DNA of 64,000 nt from Prorocentrum cordatum (GCA_963575745.1 CAUYUJ010021141.1:35001-99000); one strand, 5' to 3'; positions 38,759-50,011 are shown, counted from the first letter of the stretch. The notes: generated from the sequence alone by a model not told the origin. Made by a program: numbers and translations.

Positions 38759-39008
38759 GACTCTGGTTGACCCAACAGGGTGTCCAGCTGAAAGGGGGTG
38801 GGTGCAATAGATTTGGGGCAATTGTGTTGCAGATGCACTGCGCCAGAGAAGTGCACTGCATTCTATTACAGCTGATGCATTGCACGCGGAAAAATCGAGC
38901 AATGCATCAGCGCACTGGCAGGTATTGCACACCCCAAATCTATTGCAACCCCACTGATCGATTGAAGCACCCTCTTTTCGCTGGAACCCCTTTTGCGTCA
39001 ACCAGGTC
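38759..39008. mobile_element. Foldback element with ~60-bp inverted arms
   Basis: A perfect 16-bp inverted pair TGCAATAGATTTGGGG at 38803-38818 and 38932-38947, extended outward by an imperfect arm (CTGGTTGACCCAACAGGG against CCTGGTTGACGCAAAAGGGG reversed at the right, to 39006). The interior is rich in TGCACTGC/GATGCATTGCA words that also pair. About 250 bp, non-coding: a MITE or foldback transposon. Confidence 0.75.
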
Positions 39009-39725
39009 GGCTCCCCTGGGCCGCCTGCCTGCGCGCTCTGGGCAGCGCGGCGGGCCTACGCGTCCTCGCGCGGGCCATCCTGGACAAAAGCCGCTCGCCC
39101 AGGCCACCTAACTTCGCGCAGCGCGCCACCTCGATGCGCGACGTGCGGTTGTCTTCGCGCCCTCGCGCCGCCGCCCTGGCAAAAGGTGCCTCTCCATCCC
39201 AAGCCGCGGTGCGCGAAAAGCGACCGTCTCGTGGCCGTCCTGGAGGCGTCTTGGCTCAAATTGTGGTAATCTTGGAAGCCGACAGGGCCGTCTTGGGCGG
39301 TCGGAGGACTTTTTTGTTTTTTTCTTCTCCAACAGGGCCGGAAAGTTCGTCTTGGGCGGTCGGAGGACGGACAAGCGGTAACGCGAACATCAGTCAAGCA
39401 CCCCAGCAGAATGTATGAATTCTGGCACTGAGAGGCCCTGAGAAGCTATCCTGCAAGACTTGGAGGCTATCTTGAAGACTTGTGGGGGCGTATGGAGGCC
39501 ATCTTCGCGCTGTCCATTCCAGGCCACATAGCGCGATCGCATGCGCCGCCTGCGACCTCGCTGGGCCCTGCGCTCCCGCAAGGCCGCCTGCGGTTTCGCG
39601 AGGCTCTTGGACTTATGAGCCTCTGAGCCCCGCGCGCACGAGAGGAGGCGGCGCAGGGCTACTCCTTCGACCCCTCCGAGGGGCACGCGAGTGCCCCGCT
39701 GTGCCATGTGCATGTTTTTCTTCTC
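39009..39725. other. No recognisable gene; reversed 11-bp-like words
   Basis: At 39240-39500 words such as GGCGTCTTGGC and GCCGTCTTGGGCGGTC appear, the reverse complement of the 11-bp family. GGGCCGTCTTGGGCGGTCGG is almost duplicated (39286, 39348). Confidence 0.45.
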
Positions 39726-40155
39726 TGCCACTGTCCTAACTCCCTTCCCCTTGCCCCCCTCCACCTCGCCTTTGCCACCCTCTCATCCCCCTTCCACCGT
39801 CCTTCTCCTCCCTCCGCCACCCTCCCTCCCCCTCCGCCTCCAGCTCCCCGTCACCCCATCGGCCGTTCTCTTCCTCCGCCTTCCCTGGTCCTTCCTCCAT
39901 TATCAATCCTCCCACCCTCCTTGGCCTGTCGCCATGCTTGCATTCTGCATTCAAGGGCCACGCCAAGACCAAGTCAGAACGGCCACACTGCAACTGGATG
40001 CTCGTCCTCGCCCACAATCAGCTTTCCCAATCCTCCCCATCCTCCTGCCCTGCGCCTCTTCCTCCTCGTGCTCATGCTCCTATCGCTTCTCATGCTTCTC
40101 ATCCTCCTCCTCCTTTCTCCTCCTCCTCCTCCTCCTCCTCCTCCTCCTCCTGCTC
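39725..40155. repeat. Polypyrimidine tract with (CTC)n
   Basis: C/T-rich DNA, purest at about 40113-40152 (CTC)n, interrupted by mixed DNA at about 39940-40020. Confidence 0.85.
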
Positions 40156-40639
40156 CTCCTCTCGGGGTGGTCGCATGTGCCCCAAGATTCCAAGTCGGGC
40201 CTAGCGTCGGGGCCTCGTCTTGGGCCGCCGTCTGGCAACCTCGGGCCTCCCGTCGGGGCCTCACACGGGAGCAGAAGCCTTCTTGGCACCCCCTGTGGCC
40301 ACTGCCCCTGGGCCTGGGCATCTCCTGTCAGCACGCCAGGCCTGACCTGATGAAGACTACGGGCCTCACAGGCCCCCAGAGTACACGTCGATCGGAAGAA
40401 GTGGGTAGAAAGATCAAGCAGGAAGGCGTTGAACGTAGATTGGGCTTCCGCCCGCCCCCTGGAGAGGATGGAAGAGGGACAACCACTCGACTCTTGAAGT
40501 AGGACCGTGCCTGAGTAGATTGGGGTCTGGGAATCCGAAAACACCTAAATACTTCCAACGACGGCTGGCCCAGCTGGCGTCATCGGGCCGAAGGCGGCGT
40601 CAGGGTGTTGAGACACGAAGCGCAGTCCGAAGCCTTACA

Positions 40640-40815
40640 GTCGGACCGAGGTATAAGATGGAGGTCGGTTTGGCGATGGTACGCTGGTGTTCGTCGTGCC
40701 TGTTGGATGCTGTTGTGCATCCTGGGGAGGGTACCTTTGGATTCTCTGTTGGTCTTGGCCGACGGAGGGCCTCATGTTCTCGAGGGATGCTCTTCTGGCC
40801 GAGATCCGACTGTAC
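40640..40815 (-). repeat. Dispersed repeat E4, copy c (inverted)
   Basis: The reverse complement of the E4 pattern: GTCGGACCGAGGTATAAGAT, GTTCGTCGTGCCTGTTGGAT, CCTCATGTTCTCGAGGG. Confidence 0.6.
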
Positions 40816-41865
40816 CAGCCCGAAGCCTTCCGCGGGTCACCCCCGGCGCGCGGTGGGTGGCGGTGATGGCCTCCAGCAGCAGACTGGGCCAGAGATGTCG
40901 CACCACCCGAGCGTGTCGAGCCTGCCATAGGAGCACGCCAGCGTCGCGCCTCCCGTCCCCGGGCCGAGGACCACCAATCTGATGGAGAGGGGGGCGGACT
41001 CACTACCGCCACCAGGGGGGGGTGCAAGATCTGCTGGTTTGTGGGATGCTGGTGTGCTGGTGGTCATCCTGCTCACGCGCCAGCGCTGTTACTCACGCTC
41101 CCGCTGCCGTTCCTCGTATTCCTCTCCCTTCTCCTCCCTGAGCGCTCAGGCGCAAGAGTATGAACGCAAATTTGTAAGGTAGGTGATGTTGCGACAGGTG
41201 CATCGGAGACAGGCACATTCACAGGACCGAGCGAACAAGTGCACAAGGACGACAGTCGCACCACACTTACTTCCGCTGACTAGACACGTTCGCGTAGACT
41301 CGCAGGATGCGCGTGCGAAGCATATTGACAGGACGCGCAGGTGGTGTGTGTGTGTGTGTGTGTGTGCGCGCGCACGCGTTGCTACGATCCCTGCCCTTGC
41401 GTATACCCTGGAAGCCACTGACCCGCGTCCCGCTGCACCTCCTCCTGCTGCTGCCTCTCCTGCTCTGGCTCTCCCGCCGTCGCGGGCAAAAAAGGCGGCG
41501 GGGATCCTGTGTTGCGCCGTCGGCATCTGGAGGCCCGCCTCGGGCCTCGGGACCGACTACTATCCCTCGCGAGAGAAGTCTGGTCCGAGGGATGGGGTCG
41601 AGGGCTACTGGGGGGCTCGCGCCCAGGAAGAAGCCTGCGACGTCGGATGACGGATGGGTCATCCTCCTTGAAGGGGCCAAAGGGGGCAGAAATACGTATA
41701 CACGAATTCCAAGATTTCAGAACTTGTTGCATACTTTCCCCGATGTTCCTCTCTCGCGCCTGTAGCTGTTTCCAAAGCGTTGCCGTGACGAGGGGGGGCA
41801 TGGGGGCGGGGTAGCAAGCGTAATCCCTAGAGCCTATAAAGGAGCAATCTCCACGGTCCTGGTCC
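40816..41865. other. No recognisable gene; short (GT)n
   Basis: A GT run lies at about 41343-41368 and CTCCTGCT words at about 41440. Long frames on both strands without a domain. Confidence 0.4.
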
Positions 41866-41985
41866 AAGACGACGCCAAGACAGGGACAAAATAGGACTGG
41901 GACGCATCGGAGATCTCTGAGCTCTGGCGGCTCCAGAGGAAGTATCGGGCGCCGCGGCCTTCTCAGAGCGATCGGGCGCGCGGTG
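41866..41985. repeat. Dispersed repeat D3, copy b (truncated)
   Basis: GACGACGCCAAGACAGGGAC, ATCTCTGAGCTCTGGCGGCT, GCGCCGCGGCCTTCTCAGAG. It ends before the AACGCTCTGG tail. Confidence 0.7.
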
Positions 41986-43287
41986 AGAGCCTTGCAAACC
42001 CACCCTGGAATAATGTATCTCTGTCCTGGCCCCACACGATAGGCCGCTGGGCCTCCCAGTGCAACCCACACCCTCCGAGGTTGGCCGCTCTCGGGCGGGC
42101 AGCGCGAAGGCACAGGGCAGGAAGGAGGTTCGCCCGCGGGCGGCAAGGGAGCGGGGCGGCGGCGGGGGGGGGGGGCTCAAGCACGCCCCTGCCCCTCCTC
42201 ACTCGCCCCCCAAACGCTGCCCCATTTCCCTCCTCCGTCCCCTCCCCCTTCCCCTCTGGTTGTGTTCGAGCTGCGGCTATGCTGCTCGTCGGATGGTCAG
42301 GTCGTGGGCTGAAATGCCCCAAGACTACGAACTCACATCGAGACGAATAGTTACTCCAGAACCTCTGAAAGGCAATTGCCCAATGTTCGGAGTCGGGCCG
42401 AGCTCGCTCGTCGGGGCTCCTAGTTCATTCGGATTCGCTTCGCGACTGATCTCACTCACTCACCCTCCCGTTCCCGTCCCTCCCCCCCGCCCCGTTCCTC
42501 CCTCAATCCTGCCTCCGTTCCCTCCGCTCCCTCCGCTCTCTCCTCCCCCACACCCCGCCCCCTCCTCTACAACTGAAACAAAAATAATAGTACTCTCCCT
42601 CCTCCCCTGAAGTTGTCAGGAAGATCTCCCGCCCCCACGTGCGTTTCTGTTGTTCTACAAGTGTTTTATGTGATGGCGTTCTGCAGTCCGATTGCGGTCA
42701 GTGTGTCCAAATGCTGTTCCCGCTGCAGCGTGGGCCTCATTTTCGGATTGGTGCTGTTGCCCCCGTCGTTCAGAATGGCGCTCTCGCCCCAACACGGGTC
42801 ACTTTCCTGGATACGAGTCTTGCTTCATTGTGGTACCCTCCCATTCCGCCTCATCTGCATGTTACTTGCTATACTGTTCCTCCCGCTCCTTCCTCCAATT
42901 CCTGCTGCTGGTGTTCGTCTCGCCCCAGCGTGGGCCAATGTTCTGAATCCGAATATTTGTTCATCGTTGGTGCCCCCCTCATTTCCCCTCCCCTGCCTTC
43001 CCCTGGTCCTCCTTTTCCTCCCGATCCTCCCACTTTCATTCATGCTGCTGCTGTTCGTCCTCATCATATTCCTCCCGCTCATCCTTCTGCTAACCCGTCA
43101 CCTCCTACTCCTGTGCACGCAATTCCCCAGTTTCCGATTGCGCACGACGCAAAGTGGTCTTTCCTTGGGAGTCGCAGATCGGCTATGACACGCCTCCGTG
43201 GATGATGAAACATCAGCGCCTTTGGGAAGGGATGAGACTGGGAGGGACACGATAACAGATGAGGCGGCGCGAGCGCACCTGGCGGTC
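41986..43287. other. No recognisable gene; pyrimidine-rich
   Basis: CT-rich segments at about 42180-42250 and 42460-42600. One unit of the CAAAATGTGG family lies near 42763 (CAGAATGGCGCTCTCGCC). Hydrophobic translations derive from CT-rich composition. Confidence 0.4.
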
Positions 43288-43471
43288 GGCGGCGAGCGAG
43301 GGTGGGAAATGAGAAGGAGACGGCTTTCTCAGAAGGCGGTGGGACTTCTCAGAAGCCCTCGCGCCTTCTGAGAAGTGCTGTTTGTCTTCGGGGAATGCAT
43401 AGAACACTTCTCAGAAGGCCAGGGGGACTTCCTAACCTTCTCCTTCTCACTTCCCCCCTTCCCTCGCCGCC
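43288..43471. mobile_element. MITE-like element M, copy 2
   Basis: Inverted ends GGCGGCGAGCGAGGGTGGGA and, at the right, CTTCCCCCCTTCCCTCGCCG-CC. The interior has three CTTCTCAGAAGG-type near-palindromes. 184 bp. Confidence 0.7.
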
Positions 43472-43659
43472 GAAGCTTGGCCCCCTCCCCGTCTCCCTCC
43501 TCCGCCTGCTCCCCACCCCCCGGCGGCCTGGCCCGCAGAGCCCCCTCCCAGCCTGTGGCGTTCCAGGCCACGCTGACGATCTCGGCCGCGGGGAGGCGGG
43601 GCGGCGGCGGCGGCCAGGCCAGGGTGGGGCAGACAGCGCCCCCCCAGGCGGCGCGAGAT

Positions 43660-43826
43660 GCGTTGAGACGAAGCCAGGACGAGGTGATATTCGGGGGAGA
43701 CAAATCGAGTCTCTGAGATCCGGCGGCTCCGGAGGATGTCTTGGGCGCCGCGGCCTTCTCAGAGCGTTCCGCAACGCTCTGAGAGCTTTGCGAAACGCTC
43801 TGGATTGGATGGATCCTCGTGCTAGT
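43660..43826. repeat. Dispersed repeat D3, copy c
   Basis: GACGAAGCCAGGACGAGGTG, TCTCTGAGATCCGGCGGCTC, GCCGCGGCCTTCTCAGAGCG, AACGCTCTGGATTGGATGGA. Confidence 0.75.
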
Positions 43827-44454
43827 ATCGCCCGATGCGTGCTGCTCGCCACACGGCGCGTTCCTCGTCATTCTCGTGGTCGACGTCCCCCTCCCCTCTC
43901 GCGGCTGTCTGAAAGGAGGAGGCTGCCCTGCAGCGCGGACCTGTCGAGTCGATCGAACGCTTCAAGAGCGGAAGAAAAACGTCGCCATTCTGGGGATCCG
44001 ACACCACACGCAGACACATGCCACGGAGTAACGAACTGACCGAGCCGTGGACAGCGGCTCGTCCTCCTCGTTATCGTGCGTCGTCGCCCGACATCCTCCT
44101 GTCCCCAATCTGCTCCGACAACCTACGAAAGTATCAAACCTAAGCGTGTTGTTCTGCCCCGAACATTGCCTTCTGATGCTTTCGGGCTTCGATGGGGAAT
44201 CTTGGGTGGGAACGCGTTCCGTATGCTTCTCACGCGCTCAAGCTTCACACGACTGCACTGGATAGCTGCCACCACCCAGCATCTTCCCAGCCGCCAAGAG
44301 CACAAGCAGGTGGCGACGGTGATGCACAATGTGACGGCGGAGCGCGCGAAGCCTCCTTCTTTACGAACCTCCAGACGTGTCAATCGGGGGCCGGACGTGT
44401 CGCGTAAGACGTCCCCACCATGGACGGTCCTTACAATTGACATGTCCAGCTGCA
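43827..44454. other. No recognisable gene
   Basis: Mixed sequence. A loose single unit of the CAAAATGTGG family may be present near 44210-44260. Confidence 0.4.
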
Positions 44455-44590
44455 AAGATGAAGGGCGGGTCAAAATGCGGATCTCGCCTTACCATAAAGC
44501 ACATTCGTTTTCAACGCTTTCGTTTACAATCGAAGGCGGGTAGTGTTGAAAATGTGGCTGTCGTCTGAGCGCCACACGCATTCGTCTTGT
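44455..44590 (+). repeat. CAAAATGTGGCTCTCGCC family, array 3
   Basis: Two units: GGTCAAAATGCGGATCTCGC with GCACATTCGTTTTC, then TTGAAAATGTGGCTGTCGTC with CGCATTCGTC. Confidence 0.65.
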
Positions 44591-44954
44591 GAGAGTGACC
44601 TTTCGTTCGCAGCCTCAGGTGGCCGCTGGGATGTCAAATCCAAGCGTGCAGGCCAATGTTGGGGGTTGAGGGGACCCTGTGGGCCCGCACCAACGGTCAA
44701 TCCAGCGAAAGGTCACCCCTCCTCGTAACCGATCAGCTTCCAGCAGCTAATTCGCAAGCCCCACGGGCCAGAGGCGTGCCAAAATCTCCGATAACAGAAT
44801 TTGGTGCTTCTAGTTCCCGCGCGCGTGGCGGCCTCTACTCCCTACCACATGGACCTGGACGGGACGCCCCACGACCCGTTGGAGCGTCCAAGACGGCCTC
44901 GGCAAGAAGGCAACAATCGTTGGATTGACATAGATGTTGGGGCAAGTTCGGTCT

Positions 44955-45155
44955 CCTTCAAGATGGCCACAAGATGCCCCCCAAGGTTTCCAAGAGTGCC
45001 CCACGAGAGCCCAAAGGCGCCCAGCAGGCCCCAAGAGACCCCCAGGAGGACCTAAGAGGTTCCCAGGAGATCCGCAAGAGGCCTCAAGAGGCTCGCCAAG
45101 ACACGTCAAGAGGCCTCCAGGACCGGCAAGAGGCCACCAAGACCTCCCAGCTCCC
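44955..45155 (+). repeat. 11-bp-period minisatellite, block 5
   Basis: CCCCAAGGTTT, CCAAGAGTGCC, CCACGAGAGCC and so on after a TCCTTCAAGATGGCC head (44950), itself preceded by GGCAAGAAGGCAACAATCG as at 6.8 and 38.4 kb. Confidence 0.8.
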
Positions 45156-45309
45156 TGGGCCAGCCCGCCCCTGGTCGTTGTCCCTGAGCCTCGGGCCGTG
45201 GCGACCAGAACGCCAGCGCAGGGGACCCCGTGCCTGCGCACGACTCGTCGAGCGCCATCGCCGGGCTGGGCGACATCCGAAGAGACTCCGACAGGCAGCC
45301 AAGCGGCCT

Positions 45310-45560
45310 CTGGCCATTCTGCAAGCCCTCCTCTTCCTTCTCCACATGCTCCTTCTTCTCCCTCCTCCCTTCTCCCCCTCCCCTTTCCCCTCCTCCTCAT
45401 CCGGTTCCTCCTCCATCCTCCCCTTCTTGGGGTATAACGGCTTCCTCAGCCCGTTGTGCCACTGCGTGCCTCTTCACATCCCTGATCAGGGCAACTCGCT
45501 TGGGCATCGTTTCTGGATGGGTTGGTGGGGTTTGAGAGGGTCTCTAGATAGGAAATGAAT
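45310..45560 (+). repeat. Dispersed repeat R2, copy b
   Basis: The same order as 7905-8160: CTCC-rich segment, CTTCTTGGGGTATAACGGC, CCCTGATCAGGGCAACTCGC, TGGATGGGTTGGTGGG, TCTAGATAG. Confidence 0.65.
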
Positions 45561-45910
45561 GGGCTTGGGCCGTGGGCATGAGCATCGGCATCTAGAATAG
45601 GATTGGGAAGGTTTGGCCATGGGCATGGTTTCTGGAATAGGATTGGGAGGGCCTCTGGATAGATTCAAAGGTTTTCGGCAGAGGTGGGGGGCGGGCGGAG
45701 AAGAAAGATCGTATCGGATCGGGCTCGTGAACTTCTTGCGCGGCCACGATGTCGCGGAGGAGGAGAAGGAGGAGGAGGAGTTGCGGCGACAGCAGCACAA
45801 CGATGGAAGCGGGCATGTCCGGCGAGGGGCGAAGGAATGAAGGATGGGGGGTAATCGAATATGGGGGAGGGCATATTCGGCAGAGCGGGAGAGGGGGAGG
45901 GTGGGGGGGG
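45561..45910. other. No recognisable gene; short duplications
   Basis: The segment GGGCATG...TCTAGAATAGGATTGGGA is repeated at about 45582 and 45624. The rest is purine-rich. Confidence 0.45.
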
Positions 45911-45911
45911 T

Positions 45912-46128
45912 AACTGGACGCGCGAATTATCCAGGATAGCTGCGGTCGGGGTAACTCCGGCTTGGGCTCCCGAGGCACGAATATGTAGTTTCCCCTGACT
46001 GCCCCCAGCCCTGATGATTCGGGAAGGTTGGACGCACGAATTATCCAGGATAACTGCGGTCCGGGATAAATCCAGTTAGAGTCCCCGAGGCGCGAATCTG
46101 TCCCAAGCCCTGACGATTCGGGGCTCTG
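45912..46128 (+). repeat. Tandem duplication, unit about 115 bp
   Basis: ACGCGCGAATTATCCAGGAT and AGCTGCGGTC, then CTCCCGAGGCACGAAT, then CCCTGATGATTCGGG, is repeated as ACGCACGAATTATCCAGGAT, AACTGCGGTC, CCCCGAGGCGCGAAT, CCCTGACGATTCGGG. Confidence 0.8.
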
Positions 46129-47295
46129 AGCAAGGGTGTACATATTCAAATGGAGAAAGGGACCACTGCGGAAGATGATGGGTAGACGAGGGGGAAATAG
46201 AATAGGCACGACGACGACTGGATAAGGAGTACTGGCACGAAGGGACGACGACTGGGTGGGGGCACTCAGAGGCGGTGAAGGGCCGGAGGGTCGGCGGCAA
46301 GTCAGAGAAGCCGCCTCGAGGTCTATGAGGCCCTCCTGCCCCACATGGTGTGTCAGCTCGCACGTCTCGTCCTGCGACGGGCCCACACGCCATGCATCGC
46401 TGGTCTGGTGCGCTGGGCAACCAACATCATCATTGTTGTGTCCGACATCGTTGGCGTCGTCGTCATCACCATATTATTCGTGACCGTTATCGTCATCGCA
46501 ATCGCATTCATTCTTATCGGGGCCACCATTGCCAACTTCGTCACCACGTCCTCGCAGTCGTCGTCGCTGTCAACATGGTTACTAATCATCTTCGCAATCA
46601 TCGTCGTGGTCGCCGCTAGTGTTGCCGTTGCCATGATCGTACTTGCCGACATCGTCATTATTCCCAATGTCACCGTGGTCGCCGTCATCGATATCGTCGT
46701 CAACACGCTAATCGCCATTGCCATCACTGGATGCCTCCAGGAAACGCTAGGTCTGGAAACCTGTTGGAGCACTGTTGAGCCATCTCAAACACCTCCCGCC
46801 TGGAGCCCAACTACAGACTCGGAAAGGTTTTCTCCTAACACCGCCACATGGTCCAATGCCGCATGACAGGCTGTGTGAGCGATGGTTGCGCTATGTGGTA
46901 TAGTGGCCGAACACACTGCGCTTCGGATGTCCGCAACCACTGCCCCGTTTATACTGTAGAACGACACTGCAGAATGCGGGCTCGCATATGTGTTCAGAAC
47001 ACACAATCCTGTTTCGCGCGTTTGAACCCACGACGTGTGTGAAATGCTAGTTCGGTGTCATGCACACAGCGTCAACACTCATTGTGTATTGGGAGCACCC
47101 AGGGGCCATACCGTCCGTGTGTGGGGGAAGATGAAGACATTGCGAATGTGCACGAGGGGGGGGGGGCGGAGGGGGAGGAGGAGGAGAATGGGAACGTGTA
47201 AGATGCAGTCGGTGCATGCCCGCGCCCAAGACCGGGCAACTTGCGGAGATTTCTCCTGATATCCGCGCAGCGTGCGAGGTCGAACCAGGGGCGTT
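46129..47295. other. No recognisable gene; degenerate ATC/GTC repeat
   Basis: 46425-46725 is a heavily mutated ATC/GTC triplet array that yields a long run of Ile/Val in one frame and could be mistaken for a multi-pass membrane protein. The remaining sequence shows no gene. Confidence 0.55.
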
Positions 47296-47299
47296 GCAA

Positions 47300-47925
47300 G
47301 AGCTTCGCGGAAACCAAGGCCAAACCTTGCGAATTGCGAGGACGTCTCAGGCAAAGCTAGACCCAAACTGAGCACAACAAAACAACTTGTGAGCACGTCT
47401 CAAGCAGAACTGGACCCAAACCAAGCCAAACTAGGCGAATTGTGAAGACGTCTCAAGCAAAACCGGGCCCAAACCATGCACATTGTGAGGACGTCTCAGG
47501 CGAGACTGGGCCCAAACCAGGCCAAACCGGTCAAATTGTGAGAACGTCTCAAGCGAAACCAAATCCAAACCAGGACAAGCAAATCAAAATGCGAGGACGT
47601 CTCAAGCAAAACCGTGCCCATACCAGGCCAAACCAAGCAAATTGTGAGGACGTCTCATGCAAAACGCAAAACCACACAAGTTTTGTGAGGACGTCTCAAG
47701 CAAACCCGGGCCCAAACAAAGCAAAACCAAACGAACTGTGCGGACGTCTCGGGCAAAAGTGGGCCCAAACCAAGCCAAACCAGGGGCCAAACCAGTCAAA
47801 TTCGGAGGATGTCTCAGGCGATTTGCGCCGCCCAACCAACCCAAACCAGACAAAACCAGGCCAAACCAGTGCCCAAATCAGGCAGATTCTGAGGACATCC
47901 CAAGCAGAATCGCCCAAACCAGGCT
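47300..47925 (+). repeat. 53-bp minisatellite (GAGGACGTCTCAAGC units)
   Basis: About eleven units beginning GAGGACGTCTCAAGCAAAAC, then a GGGCCCAAACCAAGCCAAAC-like body and an AATTGT end. Most units are exactly 53 bp (starts about 47337, 47390, 47443), with shorter (about 41-43 bp) and longer (about 65-85 bp) variants from gain or loss of CCAAACCAG words. Confidence 0.9.
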
Positions 47926-47929
47926 CCCC

Positions 47930-48370
47930 CCACTCTCCATAAGAAAAATCAAATCAAAGGAGTGGATCACCTCCGCCTCCCCCTGGCGCGAGCCCGTTTA
48001 GAATTTCATAGGGGTGCGCGTTTAGACCACATGTCCGGTGGGGCGGACGGGGTTGGGCGAGGAAGGATTCGTTAGTCTTTCGGTTGTTCTTGGAGCCGTG
48101 GGTGTGGCGTAAGGAGAAATGTTTCCGAGTCTATGGACATCTGTCATAACGCTCGAGCTCTTCAATCTGGGTGGATGTCCACCGCAGAAAAAGCGCTCTG
48201 GGACTACACGCAAAAGGGCCTCTCCGGCGATGGCGAACAGCTCACCCCTCCTTTCGACGTCAAACTGAAAATCGCCGAGCGCTCCCCGTTATACATTATA
48301 CACCACAAGGGCTGTGACCCAGCGCTGGCCAGAATTTCCCCCCCTGATAGGAATCAGAAACGAAAGTCAG
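47930..48370. other. No recognisable gene
   Basis: An open frame of 116 codons at 48133-48483 has ordinary composition over its first ~70 residues (to 48345) before entering the 77-bp array. I recognise no domain. Confidence 0.35.
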
Positions 48371-49315
48371 TGGAGCTCTCTATGGGGCCACGAAACGCTG
48401 TGCTGAGTGGGGGGGACGCATGGGGACGGTGGCACTGGGGCCTTCGGTGGAGCTGCCTATGGGGCCACGAAGCGCTGTACTGAGTGGGGGGGACGCATGT
48501 GGACGGTGGCACTGGGGCCTTCGGTGGGGCTCCCTATGGGGCCACGAAGCGCTGTACTGAGTGGGGGGGGCGCATGTGGACGGTGGCACTGGGGCCTTCG
48601 GTGGAGCTCCCTATGGGGCCACGAAACGCTGTACTGAGTGGGGGGGGCGCATGTGGACGGTGGCACTGGGGCCTTCGGTGGAGCTCCCTATGGGGCCACG
48701 AAACGTTGTACTGAGTGGGGGGGGCGCATGGGGACGGTGGCACTGGGGCCTTCGGTGGAGCTCCCTATGGGGCCACGAAACGCTGTACTGAGTGGGGGGG
48801 ACGCATGTGGACGGTGGCACTGGGGCCTTCGGTGGGGCTCCCTATGGGGCCACGAAGCGCTGTACTGAGTGGGGGGGGCGCATGTGGACGGTGGCACTGG
48901 GGCCTTCGGTGGAGCTCCCTATGGGGCCACGAAGCGCTGTACTGAGTGGGGGGGACGCATGTGGACGGTGGCACTGGGGCCTTCGGTGGGGCTCCCTATG
49001 GGGCCACGAAGCGCTGTACTGAGTGGGGGGGGCGCATGTGGACGGTGGCACTGGGGCCTTCGGTGGAGCTCCCTATGGGGCCACGAAACGCTGTAATGAG
49101 TGGGGGGGACGCATGTGGACGGTGGCACTGGGGCCTTCGGTGGAGCTCCCTATGGGGCCACGAAACGCTGTACTGAGTGGGGGGGGCGCATGTGGACGGT
49201 GGCACTGGGCACGAAAAGCTGTACTGAGTGGGGCGGACGCATGTGGACGGTGGCACTGGGGGCCTTCGGTGGAGCTCTCTATGGGGCTACGACACGCTGT
49301 ACTGGGTGGGTGAAA
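48370..49315 (+). repeat. 77-bp tandem array (plus orientation)
   Basis: About twelve units of exactly 77 bp: CACGAAACGCTGTACTGAGT, a G7 run, CGCATGTGGACGGTGGCACT, GGGGCCTTCGGTGGAGCTCC, CTATGGGGC. Variation is confined to a few positions (A/G before CGCATG, GGAGCT or GGGGCT), partly alternating between neighbours. The last two units are shortened. Confidence 0.95.
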
Positions 49316-49395
49316 CGTAAAGAAGAGGGGGAGGAGGGAGGGGGAGGGGGACGGGGAGGGGGAGGTGGAGAGGAGAGGAGAGGAGGAACGCGGGG
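49316..49395. repeat. (GGGGA)/(GGA) purine tract
   Basis: Purine-rich spacer at the inner end of the left palindrome arm; a CT-rich counterpart lies at 50075-50115. Confidence 0.75.
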
Positions 49396-49462
49396 CGCCG
49401 TCTCTTCAAAACGAGGACCCAACACCACAGGATGGTTGGGAACAACAGGGTCCACGCTTTCA
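49395..49462 (+). repeat. Inner inverted repeat, left arm
   Basis: CGCGGGG, then TCTCTTCAAAACGAGGACCC, AACACCACAGGATGGTTGGG, AACAACA. The reverse complement is at 50012-50080 with only a few mismatches. Confidence 0.9.
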
Positions 49463-49525
49463 GAGCTACTCCCTCATAAGAACCTATGGATCCGCGGCTT
49501 TGGTGCAAAGACCCTTTCATAACTA

Positions 49526-49714
49526 GCCGGCGCGCCCGGGGGCGAAGTGAGAGGGGACAGGGCTTGTCAAAGGCGGCGAGGCTTCTCAGCAGCCCTCGCG
49601 CCTTCTGAGAGGTTTTGCGTCTCCGGAGACGGCTTAGAAAACTTCTGAGAAGACCAGAGGCCTTCCGAACCTTCTGAAAAATCCCTCCCTTCACTTCCCC
49701 CTGGGCTCGCCGCC
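49526..49714. mobile_element. MITE-like element M, copy 3
   Basis: Inverted ends GCGCCCGGGGGCGAAGTGAG at left, complementing CACTTCCCCCTGGGCTCGCC at right. Interior with CTTCTCAGCAGCC and CCTTCTGAGAGG. It occupies the spacer of the large palindrome. Confidence 0.7.
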
Positions 49715-50010
49715 GAATAAGAGACTGTGGACTGGCGCCTGCGAAACCACGATATCTTGTCGCTCCGCGCCTCCCATGCCGCGCACCGAGTCCACGATCC
49801 CTTGCACAAGAACACGGGAAGCCCGCGCTTCGAGGCAACGGCCCCCTCCGCAAAACACCACACAACAGACCCACGCGTTCGAGGCCATGATCCGCCGTCT
49901 GGAAAACTGGTCCGCACCCCCGAGGCGACCGCCCTGTGTACAAACGGAAAAGACCCCGCGCCATCGAGACCACGGGCCATTGTACAAGCAACGACGCACT
50001 CGCGCAAAAG
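49715..50010. other. Palindrome spacer, non-coding
   Basis: Contains loose repeats of a TTCGAGGCCACGATCC / CACAAGAAC type that also occur at 54060-54190 next to another M element. Confidence 0.45.
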
Positions 50011-50011
50011 A

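Noticed and set aside
46345-46866. Apparent multi-pass membrane protein of 173 residues
   Set aside because: The hydrophobic run is Ile/Val/Thr from a degenerate ATC/GTC triplet array; no loops, family motif or conserved start.
47300-47925. CRISPR-like array
   Set aside because: The 53-bp units are repeats throughout with no constant-repeat/unique-spacer alternation, and the genome is eukaryotic.
48407-49313. Ten overlapping 76-codon open frames, each starting 77 bp after the previous one
   Set aside because: Three 77-bp units equal 231 bp, which is exactly 76 codons plus a stop; the frames follow from array arithmetic (one TGA per unit, read once every three units), not from a gene family.
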